Assembly: GCF_900110075.1 (NCBI RefSeq) | Contig: NZ_FOCJ01000011.1 | Coordinates: 1 to 64,000 of the forward strand | Origin: Paenibacillus sp. OV219 | GTDB taxonomy: Bacteria > Bacillota > Bacilli > Paenibacillales > Paenibacillaceae | DNA: 64,000 nt | Direction of reading: 5' to 3' | In this document: in pieces, positions 28,174 to 35,051 of the stretch | Layout of the letters: each line of letters opens with the position of its first letter | Numbering within the stretch: the first letter of the stretch is position 1 | Position numbers and translations under genes: made by a program | Notes under the pieces: generated by a model | Database searches by the model: none | Seen by the model: only the letters and a program-made list of their open reading frames with translations | What the model was told of the DNA's origin: nothing

Positions 28174-30055
28174 GTCAGAGTCTGAGCAAAAGAAACGCGG
28201 AGAGCAGACGGCAGCTAACGCATCTGCGCCGCCTGTGGTGAACGTGCAAGGCAGAGGCGGATTCATGCAGCGCGGTCAAGTCGTGAAGCCGAAGAACATG
28301 GGGGCGACTGTGCGGCGCCTGTGGTCGTATCTCGGCAAGGAGCGCGGACTGCTGTCGGTAATCTTTGTTATTGTATTGGTCGACTCGCTTATTACGCTGT
28401 CGGGCCCATATTTGATCGGACGGGCGATTGATGCGATGGCCATGACCGGGGCGGCCGGCAGTGCTGTTGATTTCGGCTTGCTGGAGTTTGTGCTCATTGC
28501 GCTGGTTGTGTCCTATATTGCCGACGGCGGGCTGACGCTCTTGCAGGGCTGGTTAATGGCGGGCGTATCGCAGCGCATTGTCGGGCGGCTGCGGGAGTCG
28601 CTGTTCGCGAAGCTGCATAAGCTGCCAATCCGCTTCTTCGATATGCGGACGCATGGCGAACTGATGAGCCGGATGTCCAACGATATCGACAACGTCAGCA
28701 ATACGATTGCGCAGTCGGCCGTGCAGATCATGACCGGCTCGGTCGCCATTACAGGTGCGCTCATCATGATGCTCATCCTGAGTCCGCTGCTCACGCTGGC
28801 AAGCTTAATTACGGTGCCGGCTGTGTTCCTGCTTACGCGGACGATCGCGCGGGCGACGGGACCGCTGTTTAAAGCGCAGCAGAACAAGCTTGGCATCCTT
28901 AACGGACATATTGAGGAGACGATCTCAGGTATCCAGATCGTGAAGGCGTTCAACCGCGAGGAGAAGGCGATCGCCGAGTTCGAAGAGGTCAATAACGAGC
29001 TGCGCACGATTGGAATCAAGGCGCAGATTCGCTCTGGATTCTTGATGCCGATTATGAACGTCATCAATAACGTGGGCTTTGCGGCGGTCGCGATTGTGGG
29101 CGGCATCCTGGCGGTAAACGGACATATTACGGTCGGAGTCATTGCCAGCTTCCTGAGCTACTCGCGCCAATTCGTCCGCCCGCTTATTGAGCTGGCGAAC
29201 CTCTTCAACACGCTGCAGTCCGGCGTGGCAGGCGCGGAGCGGGTGTTCGAGGTGCTCGACGAAGAGGAGGAGCCGGCTGATCCACAAGGAGCTGTGCGGC
29301 TTGCGAATCCGCGCGGGCACGTCGTCTTCGAGGACGTGTCGTTCGGCTACCGCGCCGATGTGCCGATCTTGCGCGGCGTGAGCTTCGACTCCGCCGAAGG
29401 CACGAGCACAGCGCTCATCGGTCCGACCGGAGCGGGTAAGACGACCATCGTGAACCTGCTCACACGGTTCTACGATGTGACGGGCGGTTCGATCCGCATC
29501 GATGGGCGCGATATTCGCGACTATACGAAGGATAGCCTGCGGCAGGCGTTCGGCATCGTGCTGCAGGATACGTATCTGTTCTCCGGCACCATTCGGGAGA
29601 ACATTAAGTACGGCAAGCCGGACGCGACCGACGCCGAGATGGAGCACTCGGCTAGGCTTGCGAATGCCGCACCGTTCATTCGCAAGCTGCCGCTTCGGTA
29701 CGATACCGTGCTGGCGGAGAATGGCTCGAACCTTAGCCAAGGGCAACGGCAGCTGCTCGCTATTGCGAGGGTCATCTTGGCCGACCCGTCGATTCTTATC
29801 CTCGATGAGGCGACGAGCAGCATTGATACGCGGACGGAGCTGCACATTCAAGACGCGCTGCGCGGCGTGCTGCATGGGCGGACCAGCTTCCTCATCGCCC
29901 ACCGCTTGAATACGATCCGCGACGCCGACACCATTATGGTCATTGACCATGGCAATATTGTGGAGCGGGGCTCCCACGAAGAGCTGCTAGAGCGGCAAGG
30001 CGTGTATCATCGCATGTTCACGAACCAGTTCGGAGCTATTTTGGGCGAGGGGTAA
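28160..30055 (+). CDS. ABC exporter half-transporter, canonical subunit
   Basis: 631 residues. An extra N-terminal cytoplasmic tail of ~50 residues (charged, then GRGGFMQRGQVVKPKNM) precedes six membrane helices and an ATPase domain. Walker A is GPTGAGKTT and Walker B LILDEATSSID with an intact glutamate, while the signature is LSQGQRQL instead of LSGGQ. Together with the upstream subunit this forms one normal and one degenerate ATP site. ATG 28160 with AAGGAGG upstream; the 14-base overlap couples translation. Confidence 0.93.
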   Translation: MRMSESESEQKKRGEQTAANASAPPVVNVQGRGGFMQRGQVVKPKNMGATVRRLWSYLGKERGLLSVIFVIVLVDSLITLSGPYLIGRAIDAMAMTGAAGSAVDFGLLEFVLIALVVSYIADGGLTLLQGWLMAGVSQRIVGRLRESLFAKLHKLPIRFFDMRTHGELMSRMSNDIDNVSNTIAQSAVQIMTGSVAITGALIMMLILSPLLTLASLITVPAVFLLTRTIARATGPLFKAQQNKLGILNGHIEETISGIQIVKAFNREEKAIAEFEEVNNELRTIGIKAQIRSGFLMPIMNVINNVGFAAVAIVGGILAVNGHITVGVIASFLSYSRQFVRPLIELANLFNTLQSGVAGAERVFEVLDEEEEPADPQGAVRLANPRGHVVFEDVSFGYRADVPILRGVSFDSAEGTSTALIGPTGAGKTTIVNLLTRFYDVTGGSIRIDGRDIRDYTKDSLRQAFGIVLQDTYLFSGTIRENIKYGKPDATDAEMEHSARLANAAPFIRKLPLRYDTVLAENGSNLSQGQRQLLAIARVILADPSILILDEATSSIDTRTELHIQDALRGVLHGRTSFLIAHRLNTIRDADTIMVIDHGNIVERGSHEELLERQGVYHRMFTNQFGAILGEG

Positions 30056-30074
30056 TAGGTGGGCATCAAATATT

Positions 30075-30104
30075 AAAGGCCGCCCTGGTTGGGGCGGCCT
30101 TTTT
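30075..30104 (+). terminator. Terminator of the ABC exporter operon
   Basis: Perfect GC-rich stem AAAGGCCGCCC / GGGCGGCCTTT followed by TT, 19 bases after the stop. Confidence 0.9.
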
Positions 30105-30115
30105 GCGGGTTTGGT

Positions 30116-30303
30116 GCTGAGAGAACGTATTCGTGCTCTCGGCATTATATGTGCGGTATGGTGAGGCTGAGAGAGTGTATGTGTGCTCTCGGCGTCGTTT
30201 CGGCGCGAAATTATGTTTAATTGGGGGCTGAGAGCACGTATGTGTGCTCTCGGCTTGTTAGTGTGCTGAAATTGTAGCTGAGAGCACAAATGTGTTCTCT
30301 CAC
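30116..30303. repeat. Four copies of a 28-bp palindromic repeat
   Basis: Units at 30116-30143, 30166-30193, 30227-30254 and 30277-30303. Each has the form GCTGAGAGCAC-gtatgt-GTGCTCTCGGC, an almost perfect inverted repeat with a variable 6-base centre. Start-to-start distances are 50, 61 and 50 bases. They fill the stretch between the exporter terminator and the 3' end of the SRPBCC gene; no gene lies here. Confidence 0.9.
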
Positions 30304-30335
30304 GTTCATGCAGATTCCGCGCAGCAAGCTGCAGC

Positions 30336-30854
30336 TTAAGCTTGCTGTGTTGCGAGGTAATCCTCGAACTGCTTGAATGTGCCGCCGAAGCCTTGCTGCA
30401 TGGACTCGTGCATAGCTTTGAAGAACGCGTGCTGGGTTTCGCCCGCGTTGTGCGGTCCGCCTTGGAGCGTAATGGTCGTCTTGCCATCTTGCTCGGTCAG
30501 TGTCAGCGAGTTCATCACTTCCGTTGGGAACTCGTCCGAGAATGGAGGTTGTATCGTATTGCCCTCAGCGTCGGCGAAAGAGTTGGTGAATACGAGCTTC
30601 TCCGGTGCCGCGATCTCATAATAAACGAATTTTCCATACATCTTGTTGCCGTCAGGAGCTGTCATGCCAAAGTGGAAAATGCCGCCCGGTTTCACATCCA
30701 GCTTGATGACTTCCAGCTCAAGGCCAGCTGGTCCCCACCAGTGCTTCAAATGCTCCGCTTCCGTCCATACCTTGAACACCAGCTCACGCGGTGCGTCGAA
30801 CGTACGTGTTATGAGTAGTCCGCTCTCGTTCGTTGTTTGGTTATTCATCGTCAT
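30336..30854 (-). CDS. SRPBCC (AHSA1-like) protein, copy 1
   Basis: 172 residues with the START/SRPBCC fold of the AHSA1 branch: RTFDAPRELVFKVWTEAEHLKHWWGP at the start (two pieces of one strand-helix unit), KLDVKPGG, MYGKFVYYEI and a long C-terminal helix. These proteins form a hydrophobic pocket; the ligand is unknown. ATG 30854 with GGAGG upstream. The neighbouring gene is a paralogue with the same layout. Confidence 0.85.
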   Translation of the reverse strand: MTMNNQTTNESGLLITRTFDAPRELVFKVWTEAEHLKHWWGPAGLELEVIKLDVKPGGIFHFGMTAPDGNKMYGKFVYYEIAAPEKLVFTNSFADAEGNTIQPPFSDEFPTEVMNSLTLTEQDGKTTITLQGGPHNAGETQHAFFKAMHESMQQGFGGTFKQFEDYLATQQA

Positions 30855-30918
30855 TTGTTATCTATGCCTCCATTTGGCGTGCGGTTCTTTCTTATTTGCA
30901 GGATGAATGGCTTGTCTC

Positions 30919-31431
30919 TTAGTTCTGCGCCGCCAAGTAGACTTCAAGCTGGTCGAACATGCTTCCAAAGCCTTGCTGCATCGAATCAAACAAGGATTGA
31001 TAGAAGGCTTGCTGAGCAGTGTTCGCCTGATGAGCGGCGCTCTGAAGCGTAAGAATGGTCTGGCCATTGCTCTCCGTGAACGTCAGCGTATTCATTACTT
31101 CCAGTGGGAAATCCGGTGCAATTGGTGCAGGAATTACGTTGCCTTCAGCATCAGTAAACGAAGAAATGTAAACGAGCTTTTCTGGTACTACGACTTCTTG
31201 ATATGTGTTTTTACTCCACATAAAGTTGCCATCAGGGAAGCGCATGCTGTAGTGGAACATACCTCCTGGGTGAACATCAAGCTTCAGGATCTCCAGGTCC
31301 AGATCTGCCGGTCCAAACCAGTGCTTTAGATGCTCGGCTTCCGTCCACACTTTAAACACCAGCACACGTGGCGCATTGATGGTACGTGTAATGACAAGCA
31401 ACTCTTGGTTCGTTGTTTCATTATTCCCCAT
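30919..31431 (-). CDS. SRPBCC (AHSA1-like) protein, copy 2
   Basis: 170 residues, a clear tandem duplicate of the next gene: both share VFKVWTEAEHLKHW, KLDV.PGG, DAEGN and SMQQGFG. It is read first and has a good promoter with a palindrome just upstream, so the two are likely one operon. In many bacteria such genes are paired with an ArsR-type regulator, which is absent here. ATG 31431 with AGGAGGAATAGC before it. Confidence 0.85.
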   Translation of the reverse strand: MGNNETTNQELLVITRTINAPRVLVFKVWTEAEHLKHWFGPADLDLEILKLDVHPGGMFHYSMRFPDGNFMWSKNTYQEVVVPEKLVYISSFTDAEGNVIPAPIAPDFPLEVMNTLTFTESNGQTILTLQSAAHQANTAQQAFYQSLFDSMQQGFGSMFDQLEVYLAAQN

Positions 31432-31465
31432 TGCTATTCCTCCTGAAAGTGAAGTTCTCGATTTG

Positions 31466-31495
31466 AATATACCCCAATAGGAATATTCCTGTCAA
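31466..31495 (-). promoter_or_regulatory. Promoter of the SRPBCC pair with palindromic operator
   Basis: On the minus strand TTGACA (31490-31495), an 18-base spacer and TATATT (31466-31471). The spacer contains AGGAATATTCCT (31479-31490), a perfect 12-base palindrome suited to a dimeric repressor. Confidence 0.6.
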
Positions 31496-31602
31496 GGAAT
31501 ACATGGTGGCGATTTCTGGTGTGCTGGTTCGGTGTTCGTCAGCGAGCTCTAAAACTTTTACGCTAGCAGTAGTTGTTCACCGCCTGAGGGAGAGTGGTAC
31601 TT

Positions 31603-32129
31603 ATGAAACAAAGCAAAAGCTGGTGGCTGCTCGTCATTGTCAGCCTAGTCGTATCCCGTTTATGTCACCATATATGACGCTGAACCCGGATGGCAGTTGC
31701 GTTGACGTTACTTCGCGGACGGAGCTGGTTGCGCATATCGGGCTTGAGTCTGTGGCAGCGGCGTGCTCGAACTGTTCGTGATCGGTTATGTAGATGATTT
31801 CTCGAAGGCGGTTTCTTTTCTGGCGTTCACATTGTTATGGCTCATTACATTTTGGAAAGGGCTACCGGGCGGCTGCGGTCCATAAAGATTTCAATGCAAA
31901 TCGCATCTGGATGATCCGCAGCTTCGGCATCACGCTTGTTGCGGTGTGCGCGCGGCTGCTGGTGCCTGCCTTGTTCCTGACCTATTATGTGCTGAATGGG
32001 TTGTCCGTACCCGATGGCAAGGTCATGATGATCGAGAACGTGCTGAACGTGAACATTTGGGCGGGGCTCGTGGTGGAGCTCGTTCTGGTGGAGTGGCTGA
32101 TCGTGTCGAAGCGTGCGAATGCGCACTAG
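31603..32129 (+). pseudogene. Decayed DUF2306-like membrane protein gene
   Basis: The start is good (GAGGGAGAG then ATG 31603, KQSKSWWLLVIVSLVV), but the frame stops near 31677. Later parts are recovered in two other frames: YVDDFSKAVSFLAFTLLWLITFW from about 31790, then FNANRIWMIRSFGITLVAVCARLL to the end at 32129. The NRIWMIRSF motif and the hydrophobic segments match the DUF2306 family, of which an intact member lies at 59482-60123. At least two indels are needed to join the pieces. A 111-codon frame for the last part remains open but lacks a ribosome site. Confidence 0.7.
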
Positions 32130-32196
32130 TAGAGGGAGCTGAGCTTAAGAACTCGGCTCCTTCTTTGCATATTTAAGATTAAATAAATTACATCGC

Positions 32197-32227
32197 TTGA
32201 CTCTCGTCCTACCCGAGGCATTACGAT
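32197..32227 (+). promoter_or_regulatory. MerR-type promoter with 19-base spacer
   Basis: TTGACT (32197-32202) and TACGAT (32222-32227) are 19 bases apart, the stretched spacing that MerR regulators correct by twisting DNA. The spacer holds the inverted repeat CTCG...CGAG. It stands about 40 bases before a MerR-domain gene, consistent with autoregulation. Confidence 0.6.
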
Positions 32228-32265
32228 GAATATAGTTCCGGAACGAAGCTTAGCTGGAGGAAACC

Positions 32266-33177
32266 ATGTATACCATTGGCCAAATATCGAAAGCAGTTCA
32301 AATATCTGTGGATGCTCTAAGGCATTATGACGAGATCGGCTTATACAAGCCGCATTATGTAGATACCATATCACGCTACCGCTATTACTCGGATGAACAG
32401 GTCAAGGATCTCCTTGCCATTTCGGAGTGGAGGCAATACGGGTTCGGTTTGGAGATGATCAAGCGGCTCTTGTTGAATCAAGAAAAAGAAAAATTACAGC
32501 CGTTGTATCAAGATCAGCTGGATGATCTTTACGCGCAGCGAAAGGCTATCAATCAGTCGATTCAACTGCTCGAGGAACAACTTAAAAGATTGGAGGATGT
32601 TAAGATGACGGCATGCAATAAGACGGTGCTCATTATTGATGATTCAGCTTTTATGCGCATGATGTTAAGAGATATTTTGGAAAAAGAAGGGTTCAATGTT
32701 GTTGGAGATGCCGCTGACGGGGAAACAGGCGTGACCATGTATGAACAGCTGCGACCAGACATTGTTATCGTGGATATTAAGATGCCTGGGATCCATGGAA
32801 TTGAAGCGGCTAAGCGAATTATGCAGGTTGATCCGAACGCTGATATTGTCATGTGCTCTGCGCATGCGCAGATTATGACCATTTTACAGTGCATTCAAGC
32901 TGGGGTGAGAGGCTTTGTAGCGAAGCCGTTTATGGCAAGCAGCTTTATTGCCGAGATCCTGAATCAAGATAGAGAACTAAACGCAGCAACAGTCGAGCGC
33001 ATAATGGCTGATGCACGCGCTCGCAACTTTAATATGAGGCTGTCACAGAACCAAATAGATATATTGTTTGTTGCTTGCACGGAAAAAGGAACGATAGTGG
33101 ATGAGGAATTATTAGCGTTATGGAGTGCGACTGAACAGTTGGATGAGGGGAAGGAAGAGGAGTTCGTCGTGAGTTAG
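32266..33177 (+). CDS. MerR DNA-binding domain fused to a CheY-type receiver domain
   Basis: 303 residues in one open frame. Residues 1-70 are a MerR helix-turn-helix and wing (YTIGQISKAVQISVDALRHYDEIGL, ...SRYRYYSDEQV). Residues ~72-112 form the dimerisation coiled coil. Residues ~117-240 are a receiver domain with the acidic pair in LIIDDSAFMR, the phospho-acceptor aspartate in IVIVDIKMPG, the Ser in VMCSAHAQ and the lysine in FVAKPFM. The last ~60 residues are helical and unclassified. The usual C-terminal effector pocket of MerR is thus replaced by a phosphorylation switch. No kinase gene is adjacent. ATG 32266 with GGAGG upstream. Confidence 0.92.
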   Translation: MYTIGQISKAVQISVDALRHYDEIGLYKPHYVDTISRYRYYSDEQVKDLLAISEWRQYGFGLEMIKRLLLNQEKEKLQPLYQDQLDDLYAQRKAINQSIQLLEEQLKRLEDVKMTACNKTVLIIDDSAFMRMMLRDILEKEGFNVVGDAADGETGVTMYEQLRPDIVIVDIKMPGIHGIEAAKRIMQVDPNADIVMCSAHAQIMTILQCIQAGVRGFVAKPFMASSFIAEILNQDRELNAATVERIMADARARNFNMRLSQNQIDILFVACTEKGTIVDEELLALWSATEQLDEGKEEEFVVS

Positions 33178-33193
33178 GAAAGTTCTATGCTAG

Positions 33194-33228
33194 AGTCCGG
33201 TGGCTACTAAGAGCTACTGGGCTTTTTT
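33194..33228 (+). terminator. Terminator of the MerR-receiver gene
   Basis: 12-bp stem AGTCCGGTGGCT with AGCTACTGGGCT (three G-U pairs) followed by six T. Confidence 0.65.
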
Positions 33229-33319
33229 ATGTCTGAGCATGAAGAGGCAAAGAGGGGCTCCGTTGATGTATAATCTAGTTATTCAATTTCTGAGGATCTA
33301 GAGGAGGCGGTAAAGCTCT

Positions 33320-34174
33320 ATGAAAAATATCGTATCGTTAAAATGGTTGCTCGCTCGCATGTATGAATCGGATATCGTCATCGTCGATTGCCGTTTCCAG
33401 CTTGGGAAGCCGGAATCAGGCCGCGAGGCGTACACGGAATCGCATATTCCTGGCGCTGTGTATTTGGATCTGGAGAAGGACTTGTCCGCTCCGATCGAGG
33501 AGCATGGCGGACGCCATCCGCTGCCGGACATTGCGGAGCTGACTGTCACGCTGAGCCGTGCGGGAATTGGCAACGCATCGCGCGTCATCGCGTATGACGA
33601 CCAGGGCGGCGCAATGGCTTCGCGTCTGTGGTGGCTGCTCAAGTACATGGGCCATGAAGAGGTCTATGTGCTGGATGAGGGTTTTACGGCTTGGAAGAAC
33701 GCGGAGTTCCCTGTGACAGCGGATCAGAAGGTGCTTATCCCAGCGCAGTTCTTGGCAACTGTACAGCATAACTTGCTGGTAGAAGCCGATGAAGTGCGGG
33801 AGAAGCTGGAGGACGCAACGGTGACCCTTATCGACTCGCGCGAGGGCGCACGCTATCGCGGCGAAGTGGAGCCAATTGACCGCGTAGCCGGTCATATCCC
33901 AGGCGCAATCAATCGCTTCTGGGCAGAGGGCCGCGACGCGGACGGCAAGTATAAGAGCGCAGAGGGACAAACTGCTCGCTTCGAAGGGCTACCGCAAGAC
34001 GGCGAGCTCATCGTCTACTGCGGCTCCGGTGTAACCGCATGCCCGAACGTGTTGGCGCTGCAGGAAGCGGGCTTCACGAATGTGAGGCTGTATGCGGGGA
34101 GCTGGAGTGATTGGATTAGTTATGAGGGGAATGCGGTGGCGGTAGGGGACAAAGAAGAACAGAAAAATACTTAG
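33320..34174 (+). CDS. sseA: 3-mercaptopyruvate/thiosulfate sulfurtransferase
   Basis: 284 residues with two rhodanese domains. The N-terminal inactive one has VIVDCRFQLGKP and HIPGAVYLDLEKDLS; the C-terminal active one carries the catalytic cysteine in VYCGSGVTACPN. The CGSGVT loop is the form seen in mercaptopyruvate sulfurtransferases. It moves sulfur from mercaptopyruvate or thiosulfate to acceptors such as cyanide or thioredoxin. ATG 33320 with GAGGAGG at 33301-33307. The last ~75 bases (coding for SWSDWISYEGN and the tail) recur three or more times downstream. Confidence 0.93.
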   Translation: MKNIVSLKWLLARMYESDIVIVDCRFQLGKPESGREAYTESHIPGAVYLDLEKDLSAPIEEHGGRHPLPDIAELTVTLSRAGIGNASRVIAYDDQGGAMASRLWWLLKYMGHEEVYVLDEGFTAWKNAEFPVTADQKVLIPAQFLATVQHNLLVEADEVREKLEDATVTLIDSREGARYRGEVEPIDRVAGHIPGAINRFWAEGRDADGKYKSAEGQTARFEGLPQDGELIVYCGSGVTACPNVLALQEAGFTNVRLYAGSWSDWISYEGNAVAVGDKEEQKNT

Positions 34175-34288
34175 CAGTCTGTGAAGTTTGGATACCGAAC
34201 ATGATGAGCAAGGTGGTATGGTACATGCCTTCGAAGGGTTCGGAGTCAACATGGAGTCAACAGGTCTTTACAAACAAAAGGGCCGGTA
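34099..34288 (+). repeat. Junction unit 1: sseA 3' end, GAGTCAAC pair and shared motif
   Basis: The true sseA 3' end (34099-34174) is followed by GAGTCAAC at 34243-34250 and 34254-34261 and by ACAAACAAAAGGGCCGGT near 34270-34287. All three parts recur at other junctions (around 42.5-43.0 kb). Further (G/A)AGTCAAC copies lie at 34332 and 34372, and an AAAGGG-CGGT hairpin at about 34277-34320 may act as terminator. Confidence 0.7.
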
Positions 34289-34420
34289 TGCACCTATTTC
34301 CAGGGGCTACCGCCCCTTTTCGGGATTGTTAAAGTCAACAATTTAGGTGAATTATGAGGTTGGTCAACGGTGAGTCAACAGTTTGAATGAAATTATAATT
34401 ATTTAATAGAGGAGACATAC

Positions 34421-34525
34421 ATGTTCACGATCATGATTGTTGAGGATGACCCAAAGATTACATAATTGCTGCAATCACATATCGGAAAGTACGGATACTG
34501 CGTCGCCGATTGTATCGGATTTTAA
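34421..34525 (+). pseudogene. Remnant of an OmpR-family response regulator
   Basis: After a good ribosome site (GAGGAGA, 34409-34415) the frame reads MFTIMIVEDDPKIT, stops at 34463-34465, then continues in frame as LLQSHIGKYGYCVAD. This is the first ~30 residues of a receiver domain of the BceR/YxdJ type, with its acidic pair. The rest is gone. Confidence 0.65.
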
Positions 34526-35051
34526 ACGCGTTTTGTAGCAATTCCAGGAAGTCCGCATGAAAATCATCCAAGCTCCTGTCGCTGAAGAAGGCGATTCTGA
34601 TTATTTTTGCACCGGAGCCTTCTTTCTCACAGTTATAAGCGACATTCCGTCCTCCGTTATGTGCATTGACAGGACTGATTTCATAACCTTCCAACCCATA
34701 TAACTCAGATATTATTGGCAGTAAATCTATATTGACTCTTCAAGATTATTTTCAAAATTTTGTATTTGAAATATCTATAAAAACGCTAGGGAACCTTGTG
34801 GTGTTGTACCATGCATAGCATAGATACAGTAGCTCATTCCAACAACGCAAACCTGATGTATATCTAATTTTACCAAACAGACAACTCAATGAATGTACCC
34901 CAATGCTGTTGATTACAATTGTAATCTGACAACTGAAGTGATTGGATTAATTATCACGAATACCCCCCGACGGCATCCTTCGGTTAGGTGATATTTTTTT
35001 TGCTTTATTCCTATAAAATGGTATGAAATATGAAAAAGGTGAGTGAGTGGA
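34526..35051. other. Gene-free stretch with palindrome and a weak sseA-tail copy
   Basis: About 525 AT-rich bases. A perfect 16-base palindrome GATTACAATTGTAATC (34911-34926) resembles operators of the BlaI/CopY type. At 34932-34960 the sequence ACTGAAGTGATTGGATTAAT matches the sseA tail in 18 of 20 positions, and a T-rich hairpin end follows at about 34970-35001. A small minus-strand frame here has no support. Confidence 0.5.

Noticed and set aside
28925-29977. A 350-codon minus-strand frame
   Set aside because: Antisense shadow of the ABC exporter subunit; no ribosome site and no recognisable domain.
30116-30303. CRISPR array
   Set aside because: The four units are strongly palindromic with unequal spacing and the intervening segments are of different kind and length; there are no cas genes.
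31503-31781. A 92-codon plus-strand frame
   Set aside because: It crosses the true start of the decayed membrane-protein gene in the wrong frame and has no ribosome site.
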